DNA of 64,000 bases, taken from NCBI RefSeq assembly GCF_013283665.1, contig NZ_JABEKU010000001.1:1798001-1862000 (forward strand). The letters run 5' to 3'. Numbering within the stretch: the stretch's first letter is position 1; every line of letters starts with the position of its first letter. Source of the stretch: Ensifer sesbaniae. GTDB lineage: Bacteria > Pseudomonadota > Alphaproteobacteria > Rhizobiales > Rhizobiaceae. A program made the translations under genes and the position numbers. The notes below the pieces were generated by a model that was given only the letters and a program-made list of their open reading frames with translations, made no database searches and had not been told where the DNA came from. Shown piece by piece: positions 1 to 9,635 of this stretch.

Positions 1-570
1 GTGCGTCTCACCGACCAACAGACGACCACCTATGAAGACCTGAAGAGCGGCAACTTCCGCTTCCTGACACGTTCCTTCACAGACGAGAAACTGGATAAGG
101 AAGTGCGCGGCACGGCGCACGAGGAAAAGGCCGGCGTCAAGGTCGAGCTGACCGCGCCCGACAAGCGTGAGGTGGAACTCGCGGCCAGCCGGTTCCCTAC
201 CGCCCACATGATGGAAGTGATCTCGCGGGCGAAGAAGGGGGAAAGCCTGTTCGAGGCGCGCATCTTCGACGGTTCCGACTCGGGCGACAAGACGCTGATC
301 ACCTCGACCTTCGTCGGCAAATCGCGCAAGCCCACCGCCGACGAGCCGGATGCGGGCAAAGCCGGCAAGTTCGGTAGCGAAAGCTATTGGCCGGTGACGA
401 TCTCCTATTTCAACGACGACAAGAGCGGCGATGCCCTGCCGATCTACCGCATGTCATTCAAGCTCTATGAAAACGGGATCACCCGCGACCTGACGATGGA
501 CTACGGCGATTTTGTCCTCAGCGGAAAGCTCGCTGACCTCGAAGTCTTCAATTCCGAGGACTGCAAATAG
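1..570 (+). CDS. eipB: EipB-like periplasmic protein (DUF1849), 3' part
   Basis: The last 189 codons of a DUF1849 protein; the reading frame is open at the window edge, so the GTG at base 1 is probably an internal Val codon. Full-length family members are about 270-280 residues, so roughly a third is missing upstream. EipB (known from Brucella) is a secreted periplasmic beta-spiral protein needed for cell envelope integrity, and it has a conserved disulfide between an N-terminal Cys and one close to the C-terminus. The single Cys visible here, second from last in NSEDCK, fits that C-terminal partner. The signal peptide lies outside the window. The next gene is rpsB, 184 bp downstream. The family call is from sequence character (SYWPVTISYF, PIYRMSFKLYENG). 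Confidence 0.75.
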   Translation: MRLTDQQTTTYEDLKSGNFRFLTRSFTDEKLDKEVRGTAHEEKAGVKVELTAPDKREVELAASRFPTAHMMEVISRAKKGESLFEARIFDGSDSGDKTLITSTFVGKSRKPTADEPDAGKAGKFGSESYWPVTISYFNDDKSGDALPIYRMSFKLYENGITRDLTMDYGDFVLSGKLADLEVFNSEDCK

Positions 571-754
571 GCGATCCCGCCAAAAAGCGGCTTTCGCGTC
601 TTGATTTCTCGGGCAGTTGAGGTTAAGGGGCTGCCCATTCCACACGTGAAGCATGGGATGTTCCGGGAGAAATCCGGATCGTTCCGCCGGTGGGTCGGTC
701 GAAAGACCATGCTCGACGCTTCGCGGAGGTTCAACCGGAAAAGGAGAAAAAGGC

Positions 755-1522
755 ATGGCATTGCCTGATTTTACCATGCGTCAGCTTCTGGAAGCTGGCG
801 TTCACTTCGGCCACCAGACGCACCGCTGGAACCCGAAGATGAAGCCGTACATTTTCGGCGATCGTAACAACGTTCACATCATCGACCTCGCTCAGACCGT
901 GCCGATGCTGTCGCGCGCCCTGCAGGTCGTCAGCGACACCGTTGCCAACGGCGGCCGCGTTCTGTTCGTCGGCACCAAGCGCCAGGCTTCGGAAATCATC
1001 GCTGACGCCGCCAAGCGTTCGGCCCAGTACTACGTCAACGCTCGCTGGCTCGGCGGCATGATGACCAACTGGAAGACGATTTCGAACTCGATCCAGCGCC
1101 TGCGCAAGCTCGACGAAATCCTCGCTTCGGAAGCTTCGGGCTTCACCAAGAAGGAACGCCTGAACCTCGAGCGTGAGCGCGAAAAGCTGAACCGCGCACT
1201 CGGCGGTATCCGCGACATGGGCGGCACCCCGGACCTGATGTTCATCATCGACACCAACAAGGAATCGATCGCGATCGACGAAGCCAAGCGCCTCGGCATC
1301 CCGGTGGTCGCCGTCATCGACTCGAACTGCGATCCGGACCAGATCGACTATCCGATCCCGGGCAACGACGACGCTTCGCGCGCCATCGCTCTCTACTGCG
1401 ACCTCATCGCTCGCGCTGCCATCGACGGCATCGCACGCCAGCAGGGCGCAGCAGGCCGCGACCTCGGCGCCTCTGCCGAAGTTCCGGTCGAGCCGGCACT
1501 CGACGAGGCCACCGACGCCTGA
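755..1522 (+). CDS. rpsB: 30S ribosomal protein S2
   Basis: Ribosomal protein S2, 255 residues, a component of the 30S head/body junction. The N-terminus [20 protein letters not shown] and the motifs [25 protein letters not shown] and [12 protein letters not shown] are diagnostic of the family. The ATG at 755 is chosen over the longer frame from 653 because AAGGAG at 741-746 is well placed and the family starts at this Met. The C-terminal ~25 residues are an Ala/Glu-rich tail typical of alphaproteobacteria. It starts the translation-factor cluster with tsf. The 184-bp leader contains GGGCAG/CTGCCC inverted repeats (611-616 and 631-636). S2 is known to autoregulate rpsB-tsf in enterobacteria, but whether this leader does so is unknown. 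Confidence 0.98.
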   Translation: MALPDFTMRQLLEAGVHFGHQTHRWNPKMKPYIFGDRNNVHIIDLAQTVPMLSRALQVVSDTVANGGRVLFVGTKRQASEIIADAAKRSAQYYVNARWLGGMMTNWKTISNSIQRLRKLDEILASEASGFTKKERLNLEREREKLNRALGGIRDMGGTPDLMFIIDTNKESIAIDEAKRLGIPVVAVIDSNCDPDQIDYPIPGNDDASRAIALYCDLIARAAIDGIARQQGAAGRDLGASAEVPVEPALDEATDA

Positions 1523-1573
1523 TCGGGCTCTGGCGGCAGATAACCCTGTCGCCCCCAATGAAATGTCGGGACG

Positions 1574-1613
1574 AGGCCGTTTGTGATGAAAGTCTGAACG
1601 GCCTTGTTCTTTT
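1574..1613 (+). terminator. Terminator-like hairpin between rpsB and tsf
   Basis: AGGCCGTT (1574-1581) pairs with AACGGCCT (1597-1604) around a 15-nt loop and is followed by TGTTCTTTT. It lies in the rpsB-tsf gap and would act as an attenuator that lowers tsf relative to rpsB rather than a complete stop. The loop is larger than in a strong terminator. Confidence 0.5.
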
Positions 1614-1774
1614 CAGCCGGGGATGGCGCCGATCCGTTCGGATCGTTGGATCCGAGCAACATCAGCGTGATGCATTCATCACGGTGTCACATTGAAAAGC
1701 CATTCCCTGCCAAACCTCCTGGCATCGCGCCATGCGCGGGTACGCCCCGCCAAACAGACAAAGAGGCAAAAAAG

Positions 1775-2698
1775 ATGACTGTGACTGCAGCAATGGTGAA
1801 GGAACTGCGCGAAAAGAGCGGCGCAGGCATGATGGATTGCAAGAAGGCACTTGCTGAAACCAACGGCGACATGGAAGCAGCGATCGACTGGCTGCGCGCC
1901 AAGGGTATCGCGAAGGCCGACAAGAAGTCGGGTCGTACGGCTGCCGAAGGCCTCGTCGGCATCGTCAGCGGCGGCACCAAGGCCGTCGTCGTCGAAATCA
2001 ACTCCGAAACCGACTTCGTTGCCCGTAACGAAGCCTTCCAGGAACTCGTTCGCGGCGTCGCCAACGTAGCGCTCGGCACCGACGGCACGGTTGAAGCCAT
2101 TGCAGCCGCAAACTATCCGGCGACCGGCAAGTCGGTCGACGAATCGATCAAGGACGCGATTGCCACGATCGGCGAGAACATGACGCTGCGTCGCGCGGCT
2201 CTGCTCAAGGTCGAAGACGGCGTTGTCGCAACCTACATCCACAACGCTGCCGGCGACGGCATCGGCAAGCTCGGCGTTCTCGTCGCGCTGAAGTCGGTCG
2301 GCGACAAGGAAGTGCTGTACTCGGTCGGCCGCCAGATTGCCATGCACATCGCTGCGACCAACCCGCTGGCGATCCGCGCCGAAGAAGTCGACGCTGCTGT
2401 CGCCGAGCGCGAGCGCAACGTCTTCATCGAACAGTCGCGCGCTTCGGGCAAGCCGGACAACATCATCGAAAAGATGGTCGAAGGCCGCATGCGCAAGTTC
2501 TTCGAAGAAGTCGCCCTGCTGTCGCAGGCCTTCGTCATGAACCCGGAAATCACCGTCGGTCAGGCCGTCAAGGACGCTGAAAAGCTTGCTGGCGCACCGA
2601 TCGAAGTGACCGGCATGGCTCGCCTGCTGCTCGGCGAAGGCGTCGAGAAGGAAGAGTCCGACTTCGCTGCAGAAGTCGCGGCCGTCGCCAAGGGCTGA
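1775..2698 (+). CDS. tsf: Elongation factor Ts
   Basis: EF-Ts, 307 residues, the nucleotide exchange factor that recycles EF-Tu-GDP to EF-Tu-GTP in the cytoplasm. The N-terminal UBA-like domain ([20 protein letters not shown]) is followed by the conserved TDFVARNE motif around residues 80-87 that contacts EF-Tu, and then the dimerisation core. ATG 1775 is chosen over the longer open frame from 1604 because AAGAGG lies at 1761-1766 and [12 protein letters not shown] is the family N-terminus. Length is normal for alphaproteobacteria. It follows rpsB as in most bacteria, with an attenuator-like hairpin between them. Confidence 0.98.
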   Translation: MTVTAAMVKELREKSGAGMMDCKKALAETNGDMEAAIDWLRAKGIAKADKKSGRTAAEGLVGIVSGGTKAVVVEINSETDFVARNEAFQELVRGVANVALGTDGTVEAIAAANYPATGKSVDESIKDAIATIGENMTLRRAALLKVEDGVVATYIHNAAGDGIGKLGVLVALKSVGDKEVLYSVGRQIAMHIAATNPLAIRAEEVDAAVAERERNVFIEQSRASGKPDNIIEKMVEGRMRKFFEEVALLSQAFVMNPEITVGQAVKDAEKLAGAPIEVTGMARLLLGEGVEKEESDFAAEVAAVAKG

Positions 2699-2726
2699 TT
2701 TCTTCACCCATATTGGGAAAACCTCG

Positions 2727-2757
2727 GGGCATCGCGTGACAACGCGGTGCCCTTCGT
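2727..2757 (+). terminator. Probable terminator after tsf
   Basis: GGGCATCGCG (2727-2736) pairs with CGCGGTGCCC (2743-2752) over 10 bp including one G-T pair, with the loop TGACAA. The following TTCGTGT is a poor U-tract, so termination may be partial. It separates rpsB-tsf from pyrH. Confidence 0.5.
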
Positions 2758-2887
2758 GTATCGGGCTTCGTCAATGCGCCGGACCCGCCGGAAATGACTC
2801 CGCAGCGGTTGAAACCGGAGAGCGCAATATGTCCTTATGCGCTGTGCGCCGCCGTCGTGCGCACGCGCACCGATCTGATCAGGAGCG

Positions 2888-3613
2888 ATGATGCCGGCCG
2901 AGCCAATCTACAAGCGTGTTCTCCTCAAAGCCTCCGGTGAAGCCCTGATGGGCAGCCAGGGCTTCGGTATCGACGTGGCGGTCGCCGACCGCATCGCCGC
3001 CGACATCGCCGAAGCGCGCGCCATGGGCGTCGAAGTCGGTGTCGTCGTCGGTGGCGGCAACATCTTCCGCGGCGTCGCGGTGGCCTCCAAGGGTGGAGAC
3101 CGGGTGACCGGCGACCACATGGGCATGCTGGCAACGGTCATCAACGCGCTGGCGCTGGCAACCTCGCTGCGCAAGCTCGACATCGACACGGTCGTGCTTT
3201 CGGCAATCGCGATGCCGGAGATCTGCGAAAGCTTCTCGCAGCGCGCAACGCTTCATCATCTTTCGCTCGGCCGCGTCGTGATCTTCGCCGGCGGCACCGG
3301 CAATCCCTTCTTTACGACGGACTCGGCTGCGGCGCTGCGCGCGGCGGAAATGGGGGCTCAGGCCATTTTCAAGGGCACTCAGGTCGATGGTATCTATTCC
3401 GCCGACCCGAAGAAGGATCCGACTGCGACCCGCTTCGATCGCTTGACCCACAGCGAGGTCCTTGAAAAGGGCCTTGCCGTCATGGATGTTGCCGCCGTTG
3501 CGCTTGCACGCGAAAATACCATTCCGATCGTCGTCTTCTCGATCCACGAAAAGGGTGGTTTCGCGGAAATCTTGACCGGCAGCGGTCGCGCGACCATCGT
3601 CACAGACAACTAA
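2888..3613 (+). CDS. pyrH: UMP kinase
   Basis: Uridylate kinase, 241 residues, which phosphorylates UMP to UDP in pyrimidine nucleotide synthesis and acts as a hexamer of the amino-acid kinase fold. The motifs KRVLLKASGEALMG (phosphate-binding), VVVGGGNIFRG, GGTGNPFFTTD and DGIYSADPKKDP are all present. Two adjacent ATG codons (2888 and 2891) share the AGGAG at 2881-2885; spacing slightly favours 2891, which would remove only the first Met. It is followed by frr 54 bp downstream, the usual pyrH-frr pair. Confidence 0.97.
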   Translation: MMPAEPIYKRVLLKASGEALMGSQGFGIDVAVADRIAADIAEARAMGVEVGVVVGGGNIFRGVAVASKGGDRVTGDHMGMLATVINALALATSLRKLDIDTVVLSAIAMPEICESFSQRATLHHLSLGRVVIFAGGTGNPFFTTDSAAALRAAEMGAQAIFKGTQVDGIYSADPKKDPTATRFDRLTHSEVLEKGLAVMDVAAVALARENTIPIVVFSIHEKGGFAEILTGSGRATIVTDN

Positions 3614-3667
3614 GTACGCCGCAGAACGGCCCTCGGGCCGGCGAATGATAGAACGGGAGTTTCGACC

Positions 3668-4228
3668 ATGAGTGAAGGTGTTGAACTGAAGGAACTGAAG
3701 CGTCGCATGGATGGCGCCATTTCCGCATTCAAGAGCGATATTGCATCGCTTCGTACCGGCCGGGCGTCGGCGAATGTTCTCGACCCGGTGACCGTTGAAG
3801 CCTACGGCTCGCGCGTACCGCTCAACCAGGTTGCCAACATCACCGTTCCCGAGCCGCGCATGCTGTCCGTTTCGGTCTGGGACAAGCAGATGGTTGGCGC
3901 CGTCGATCGCGGCATTCGCGAATCGAACCTCGGCCTCAATCCGATCATCGACGGCCAGAACCTGCGCATTCCGTTGCCCGAGCTCAACGAAGAGCGCCGC
4001 AAGTCGCTGGTCAAGGTGGCCCACGATTACGCTGAAAAAGCCAAGGTAGCCGTACGTCACGTGCGCCGCGACGGTATGGATGACCTGAAAAAAGCCGAAA
4101 AGGATGGCGAAATCGGTCAGGATATCAGCCGTTCTCAGTCCGAGCGCGTGCAAAAGATGACCGACGAAACGATTTCCGAGATCGACCGCTTGCTCGCCGA
4201 GAAGGAAAAGGAAATCATGCAGGTCTGA
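3668..4228 (+). CDS. frr: Ribosome recycling factor
   Basis: RRF, 186 residues, which with EF-G splits post-termination ribosomes. The N-terminal helix ([20 protein letters not shown]), the RTGRAS motif (about residues 30-35) and the C-terminal helix ending in [13 protein letters not shown] match the family along its full length. GGGAG lies about 9 bp before the start. It is placed between pyrH and uppS as in many bacteria and is probably co-transcribed with both. Confidence 0.98.
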   Translation: MSEGVELKELKRRMDGAISAFKSDIASLRTGRASANVLDPVTVEAYGSRVPLNQVANITVPEPRMLSVSVWDKQMVGAVDRGIRESNLGLNPIIDGQNLRIPLPELNEERRKSLVKVAHDYAEKAKVAVRHVRRDGMDDLKKAEKDGEIGQDISRSQSERVQKMTDETISEIDRLLAEKEKEIMQV

Positions 4229-4265
4229 TCTGCTCGTGATCTGAGTCTCCTTTCGCGGACGCCTT

Positions 4266-5009
4266 ATGCAAAACCTCATCTCCACGACCGTTCCTGAACA
4301 TGTTGCCATCATCATGGATGGCAACGGGCGTTGGGCTAACGCGCGTGGGCTACCGCGCACCATGGGGCATCGCAAAGGCGTCGAGACCGTTCGCGATGCC
4401 GTCAAGACGGCGGCCCAGTTGGGTATTCGCTATCTGACGCTTTTTGCGTTCTCCTCGGAAAACTGGAGCCGGCCGGAGCCGGAGGTGAGCGACCTCATGG
4501 GGCTGCTCAAGACCTTCATCCGCCGGGATCTCGCCGACCTGCATCGCGAGAACGTCCGCATCCGTGTCATCGGCGACCGCTCCAACCTGCGCGGCGACAT
4601 CCTGCCCTTGTTGATAGAGGCCGAGGAAACGACGCGGGCGAATACCGGAATTACCCTGGTTATCGCCTTCAACTACGGCGCGCGGGACGAGTTGAGCCGC
4701 GCGATGCGTCGCCTCGCCGTCGATGTCGCCGAAGGGCGCTTGCGCCCGGAGGACATCAACCAGGAACGCATTGCGGCTGCGCTGGACACTGCCGATATAC
4801 CTGATCCGGACCTCATCATCCGTACGAGCGGCGAAGAGCGTCTATCGAACTTCCTGCTCTGGCAGGGCGCCTATTCCGAGCTGATCTTCGTTCCCGAACT
4901 GTGGCCGGATTTCACACGTGAGACCTTCCTGGCGGCTCTGGAGAAGTATGCTTGCCGGGAGCGCCGTTTTGGCGGATTGGTCGAGCCGACGCGGGCGGTT
5001 GGTTCCTGA
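4266..5009 (+). CDS. uppS: Undecaprenyl diphosphate synthase (cis-prenyltransferase)
   Basis: 247 residues. Condenses eight isopentenyl diphosphates onto farnesyl diphosphate to give C55 undecaprenyl diphosphate, the lipid carrier for peptidoglycan and O-antigen. The catalytic motif [18 protein letters not shown] near residue 15 and the C-terminal [20 protein letters not shown] motif are intact. The stop codon overlaps the cdsA start (TGATG), indicating translational coupling and an operon for lipid precursor synthesis. Confidence 0.97.
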   Translation: MQNLISTTVPEHVAIIMDGNGRWANARGLPRTMGHRKGVETVRDAVKTAAQLGIRYLTLFAFSSENWSRPEPEVSDLMGLLKTFIRRDLADLHRENVRIRVIGDRSNLRGDILPLLIEAEETTRANTGITLVIAFNYGARDELSRAMRRLAVDVAEGRLRPEDINQERIAAALDTADIPDPDLIIRTSGEERLSNFLLWQGAYSELIFVPELWPDFTRETFLAALEKYACRERRFGGLVEPTRAVGS

Positions 5010-5842
5010 TGCAAACTGAACTCAAGCTTCGCATCGCTTCGGGGGTGGTGCTCGCAGCGGTCGCTCTCGCTGCGACTTGGTTCGGCGGGCTCGCTTTCCA
5101 GTTCCTTTCCGTCCTGATCGCGCTTCTCGTCTACTACGAGTGGTCGACGATCACCGGCCTGGTTGAGCGCGATTTCCAGGGCAATGCCTTCGGTTGGCTC
5201 TCCATGGCGGTGATCGCAGGTCTGGTCGTCACCGGCTACATCGGCTACAGCCTTCCCTTCCTGGCGTTCGGCATCGGCGCCGCATTGCTTTGGGTCCTTG
5301 TTCAAAAGACGAGCTGGTGGCTGCCCGGAGGCATTGCCTATGCGGGCCTCACCGGCATCTCGCTGGCCGCACTGCGTGGCGCCGACGATCTCGGCCTGAT
5401 CGCGACGCTGTTCGTCTTTGCCGTGGTATGGGCAACCGACATTTTCGCCTATTTCACCGGTCGTGCGATCGGTGGCCCGAAGCTTGCGCCGCGCATATCG
5501 CCCGGCAAGACCTGGTCGGGCGCCATCGGCGGCACGATTTGTGGCATCCTCGCCGGTATTGCCGTTTTTATGGCATACTTTTCGCTGCAAGATCTTCGGA
5601 TCCCGATTATTGCCCTGGTGCTTTCGGTTGCCAGCCAGATTGGGGATCTGTTCGAGTCCTTCATCAAGCGGCGCTTTGGCGTGAAGGATTCGAGTCGTCT
5701 CATTCCGGGGCACGGCGGAGTCATGGATCGAGTCGACGGTTTGATATTCGCCTGCATCGCGGCGTTGATTCTGGTCATGATTCAGTATTTCGTCAGCGAC
5801 GGGCGCCAGATCGCCTTCGGTTCGGTCCTGCTCGGCCCTTGA
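5009..5842 (+). CDS. cdsA: Phosphatidate cytidylyltransferase (CDP-diacylglycerol synthase)
   Basis: 277-residue polytopic inner-membrane enzyme making CDP-diacylglycerol from phosphatidate and CTP, the branch point of phospholipid synthesis. The C-terminal CDS signature is clear: SFIKRRFGVKDSSRLIPGHG followed by GVMDRVDG. About seven or eight hydrophobic segments can be read. ATG 5009 overlaps the uppS stop; the longer frame starting at 4952 lies inside uppS and is rejected. It is followed 29 bp later by rseP. Confidence 0.96.
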   Translation: MQTELKLRIASGVVLAAVALAATWFGGLAFQFLSVLIALLVYYEWSTITGLVERDFQGNAFGWLSMAVIAGLVVTGYIGYSLPFLAFGIGAALLWVLVQKTSWWLPGGIAYAGLTGISLAALRGADDLGLIATLFVFAVVWATDIFAYFTGRAIGGPKLAPRISPGKTWSGAIGGTICGILAGIAVFMAYFSLQDLRIPIIALVLSVASQIGDLFESFIKRRFGVKDSSRLIPGHGGVMDRVDGLIFACIAALILVMIQYFVSDGRQIAFGSVLLGP

Positions 5843-5871
5843 TGCCGACCGCAGGGACTTGAGGAACGTTC

Positions 5872-7005
5872 ATGACCTATCTGCTCGATGCCTTTCAGTT
5901 TCTGACCGGCTATATCATCCCCTTCCTTCTCGTGCTGACCTTGCTGGTCTTCGTACACGAGATGGGGCACTACCTCGTCGGCCGCTGGTCGGGAATACGC
6001 ATCCTTGCCTTTTCGATCGGCTTCGGTCCCGAACTGTTCGGCTGGACCGATCGACGCGGAACACGCTGGAAATTGTCGGCGATCCCGCTCGGTGGCTACG
6101 TCAAGTTCTTCGGCGACGAGGACGCTGCGAGCGTGCCGGACTACAAGCGCCTGGAGGCGATCGCGCCGGAAGAGCGCGGCAAGACCTTTGTTGGCGCCAA
6201 GCTCTGGAAGCGTGCGGCCACCGTTGCCGCAGGGCCGATCGCCAACTTCATCCTCGCGATTGCGATCTTCGCCGTTCTGTTCTCCGTTTACGGCCGCCAG
6301 GTCGCCGATCCGGTGGTGGCGCGGGTGAACGAAAACAGCGCAGCAGCGCAGGCGGGCGTCATCCCGGGCGATCGGCTGATCTCGATCGACGGCACGCCGG
6401 TGACGACCTTCGACGACGTTCGCCGCTATGTCAGCGTGCGGCCCGAACTGAAGATCACGATCCGAATCGAGCGCAATGGCGCGATACTCGATCTGCCGAT
6501 GGTGCCTCAGCGGACGGAACTCGCCGACCAGTTCGGCAACAAGATGGAGATTGGCATCATCGGCATCCTGACCGACCAGGAAGCCGGCAATTTCCGCACC
6601 GTCACCTATGGCCCGATCGAGGCCGTGGGCCAGGGCGTCCTGCAAAGCTGGCACGTGATCACGGGCACCTTCGACTACCTGGGCAACGTACTGACCGGAC
6701 GGATGAAGGCGGACCAGATCGGTGGACCGATCCGCGTCGCCAAGGTCTCCGGACAGATGGCGACGCTCGGTATTCCATTCCTGCTGAATATCGCTGCGAT
6801 CCTGTCAGTTTCCATAGGATTGCTTAACCTCATGCCCGTGCCGGTGCTTGATGGCGGCCATTTGATGTTCTATGCGATTGAGGCCTTGCGCGGGAAGCCT
6901 GTCGGTCCTGCCGCGCAGGATGTCGCCTATCGGATCGGCTTTGCCATGGTTTTGATGCTCATGGTCTTTGCCACCTGGAACGACATATCGATGTTCTTCG
7001 GCTAG
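5872..7005 (+). CDS. rseP: Site-2 protease RseP (M50 family intramembrane metalloprotease)
   Basis: 377-residue intramembrane zinc protease that cuts anti-sigma factors and leftover signal peptides. The HEMGH zinc motif lies in the first membrane segment (about residues 27-31), one PDZ domain spans roughly residues 125-205 (VNENSAAAQAGVIPGD), and the second metal motif LMPVPVLDGGHL is near residue 320. There is a single PDZ domain, rather than the two of E. coli RseP. GAGGA at 5861-5865 fixes the start. Its position between cdsA and bamA is the classic order. Confidence 0.95.
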   Translation: MTYLLDAFQFLTGYIIPFLLVLTLLVFVHEMGHYLVGRWSGIRILAFSIGFGPELFGWTDRRGTRWKLSAIPLGGYVKFFGDEDAASVPDYKRLEAIAPEERGKTFVGAKLWKRAATVAAGPIANFILAIAIFAVLFSVYGRQVADPVVARVNENSAAAQAGVIPGDRLISIDGTPVTTFDDVRRYVSVRPELKITIRIERNGAILDLPMVPQRTELADQFGNKMEIGIIGILTDQEAGNFRTVTYGPIEAVGQGVLQSWHVITGTFDYLGNVLTGRMKADQIGGPIRVAKVSGQMATLGIPFLLNIAAILSVSIGLLNLMPVPVLDGGHLMFYAIEALRGKPVGPAAQDVAYRIGFAMVLMLMVFATWNDISMFFG

Positions 7006-7254
7006 CGTTCGGTCGGGGAAAGGCGAGGGGGAATTCGGCGGACACTGTGAACGATTGGTTTTCAACGGCCTGCGAAGAAAGGTTTTGTTTACGATAACTC
7101 GAGGCTGTAGTGGCCGTTAAGCCACGGTTCGAATTGAAGTAAACAGAAATTAACGAGCTGGCTTGCTTGTATGGGAAAAGCGGTTAAAACGGCAACCGTG
7201 ACCGGAGTCGGCACGAAACTGCCGCGCGACGTTTGGAAAAGGTAAGATTTGAAC

Positions 7255-9588
7255 ATGAAAGCTGGTTCAAGGTTTTTGAACGCGGTGTCGGCGGCTGCGC
7301 TGTCAACAAGCATTGTTGTTTCCGGCGCTGGAGTTGGGTTGCTCGCAGGCACGTCTGTCGCAGAAGCTGCGGTCATCAATCGTGTCGAAGTGCGCGGGGC
7401 AACGCGCGTCAGCGCGGAGACCGTCCGTGCGAACATCACGATCGTTCCGGGCAAGGCCTTCAGCAACACTGACATCGACGCTTCCGTGAAGCGCCTCTAT
7501 GCCACCGGCTACTTTTCCGACGTCAGCATCAATGTCGCCGGCGGTACACTGGTCGTCAACGTGAGCGAGAACCAGCTGGTCAACCAGGTCGTCTTCAACG
7601 GCAACCGCAAGATCAAGGACGACAAGCTGCAGGGCGTCGTCCGTACGCAGCCGCTCGGCCCGTACAGCGAAGCGACGGTCGAAACGGACATTCAGGCAAT
7701 CAAGGACGCCTATGCTGCCATCGGCCGCAGCGACATCACGGTGACGACGCAGGTCGTTCCGGTTGCCGAAGGACGTGTCAACCTTGCCTTCGTGATTAAT
7801 GAAGGCGAGCGCACCAAGATCTCCCAGATCAATTTCGTCGGTAACGAGGCCTATAGCGACGGCCGTCTTCAGTCGGTCATCGCGACGAAGGAATCGGGCA
7901 TCTTCTCGTTCATCACGCGCAAGGACGTCTACAATCCGGACAAGCTTCGCGCCGACGAGGAGCTGCTGCGCCAGTTCTATTACAACCGCGGTTACGCGGA
8001 CTTCCAGGTCGTTTCCTCTGACGCGACGCTCAATGAGGCGACCAACGAGTACACGGTGACGATCACCGTCGAAGAAGGTCCGCGTTATGACTTCGGCGCC
8101 GTCAATGTCGAATCGACCGTCGAGGGCATCAATGCCGAAGAGCTGAAGGGTCTCGTCGTGAGCCGTGAAGGCTCGGTCTACAAGGCCAAGGACGTTCAGG
8201 CGACGATGAGCGAGATTTCGAAGCGCGTCGCTTCGGCTGGTTATCCTTTTGCGCGCGTTACGCCGCGCGGCAACCGCGACCTCGCCAACCACACGATCGC
8301 CGTCGACTACCTCGTCGACCAGGGCGACCGAGCCTACGTCGAGCGCATCGAGATCCGCGGCAACACCCGCACGCGTGACTACGTCATCCGTCGCGAATTC
8401 GACATGGGTGAAGGCGATGCCTTCAACCAGGAGATGGTTGCGCGCGCCAAGCGTCGCCTGGAGGCCCTCGGCTACTTCTCGAGCGTCAATATCTCGACTG
8501 CACCGGGCAGCGCTGCTGACCGCGTCGTCGTGATTGTCGATGTTCAGGATCAATCGACCGGTTCGTTCGGTATCGGTGCTGGCTACTCCGCCGGTAGCGG
8601 TGGCGGCTTCCTGGTCGAGGCGTCGATCGAAGAGAAGAACTTCCTGGGTCGCGGTCAGTATATTCGCGTCGCTGCCGGTCGCGGTGACGAGAGCCGGACC
8701 TACAACGTTTCGTTCACCGAGCCGTACTTCCTTGGTTATCGTCTGGCTGCTGGCTTCGACGTGTTCAAGAACGAGAACGATTTCGACGACGACAACTACA
8801 GCTACGAAGATCAGGGCTTCAGCCTGCGCGTAACGGCGCCGATCACCGAAAACCTGTCGACCACGCTGCGCTACAACTTCACGCAGTTCGACTATAGCGG
8901 CAACGTTGCGAAGCTGTCGTCGCCCTACGTTCGCGCGGTCGAGGGTGGAAACTGGGTTCGTTCGTCGGTATCGCAGTCGATCACCTACAACACGCTCGAC
9001 GATGCGCAGCTGCCGCATGACGGTATCCTGGCGACCTTCACGCACGAGTTTGCAGGCCTCGGTGGCGACTCCGATTTCTACAAGATGACCGGCAAGGCCA
9101 AGTGGTACTACACCGTCAACGACGAGGCGGACATTATCGCGTCGCTCGGTGGTAGCGCCGGTCACATCTTCGAAACCGGCAGCGATCTTCAGGTCTTCGA
9201 CCAGTTCCAGCTCGGTTCTAACGACATCCGCGGCTTCGAGCGCAACGGTATCGGCCCGCGCGACAAGGCTACGGGCGATTCACTCGGCGGCACGACCTAC
9301 TTCACGGCTTCGGCCGAGGCGACGTTCCCGCTTCCGGGTATCCCGCGTGACAGCGGCTTCCGTGGTGCGGTCTTCGCCGATGCCGGCACGCTCTACAGCA
9401 ACAAGGTCACGATGGCGCCGGGCGAAACGGTTGAGGGCAACGACTCCTCGCTGCGCGCATCGGTCGGTATCGGCCTGATCTGGGCTTCGCCGTTCGGTCC
9501 GCTGCGTGTCGATTACGCCTGGCCGGTTGCCAAGGAAGACTTCGACCGGGTACAGAACCTGAAGTTCGGTATTTCCTCGTCGTTCTGA
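7255..9588 (+). CDS. bamA: Outer membrane protein assembly factor BamA (Omp85)
   Basis: 777 residues: signal peptide to about residue 35, five POTRA repeats over about residues 40-420 (first starts [20 protein letters not shown]), then a 16-stranded beta-barrel ending in Phe (GISSSF), the outer-membrane beta-signal. It is the essential core of the BAM complex that folds outer membrane proteins. The barrel motif around [18 protein letters not shown] contains the conserved VRGF/Y-like lock. A TTG at 7249, two codons upstream, sits at better distance from the AAAAGG at 7237-7242, so the protein may be two residues longer. The Skp gene found next to bamA in many proteobacteria is absent here. Confidence 0.97.
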   Translation: MKAGSRFLNAVSAAALSTSIVVSGAGVGLLAGTSVAEAAVINRVEVRGATRVSAETVRANITIVPGKAFSNTDIDASVKRLYATGYFSDVSINVAGGTLVVNVSENQLVNQVVFNGNRKIKDDKLQGVVRTQPLGPYSEATVETDIQAIKDAYAAIGRSDITVTTQVVPVAEGRVNLAFVINEGERTKISQINFVGNEAYSDGRLQSVIATKESGIFSFITRKDVYNPDKLRADEELLRQFYYNRGYADFQVVSSDATLNEATNEYTVTITVEEGPRYDFGAVNVESTVEGINAEELKGLVVSREGSVYKAKDVQATMSEISKRVASAGYPFARVTPRGNRDLANHTIAVDYLVDQGDRAYVERIEIRGNTRTRDYVIRREFDMGEGDAFNQEMVARAKRRLEALGYFSSVNISTAPGSAADRVVVIVDVQDQSTGSFGIGAGYSAGSGGGFLVEASIEEKNFLGRGQYIRVAAGRGDESRTYNVSFTEPYFLGYRLAAGFDVFKNENDFDDDNYSYEDQGFSLRVTAPITENLSTTLRYNFTQFDYSGNVAKLSSPYVRAVEGGNWVRSSVSQSITYNTLDDAQLPHDGILATFTHEFAGLGGDSDFYKMTGKAKWYYTVNDEADIIASLGGSAGHIFETGSDLQVFDQFQLGSNDIRGFERNGIGPRDKATGDSLGGTTYFTASAEATFPLPGIPRDSGFRGAVFADAGTLYSNKVTMAPGETVEGNDSSLRASVGIGLIWASPFGPLRVDYAWPVAKEDFDRVQNLKFGISSSF

Positions 9589-9599
9589 TAAACGAGCAG

Positions 9600-9629
9600 T
9601 CCAGAACTGCCAGAAAAGATCGTTCTGGA
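9600..9629 (+). promoter_or_regulatory. Inverted repeat sequestering the lpxD ribosome binding site
   Basis: TCCAGAAC (9600-9607) is fully complementary to GTTCTGGA (9622-9629) across a 14-nt loop. The right arm contains the GGA of GGAG (9627-9630), the only Shine-Dalgarno sequence for lpxD. The hairpin lies in the 47-bp bamA-lpxD gap and lacks a U-tract, so it looks like a translation control or RNA-processing element rather than a terminator. Function is inferred. Confidence 0.5.
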
Positions 9630-9635
9630 GTGTCC

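Noticed and set aside
7303-9165. A 620-codon open frame antisense to bamA
   Set aside because: Composition shadow of bamA; the sense strand has clear POTRA and barrel structure.
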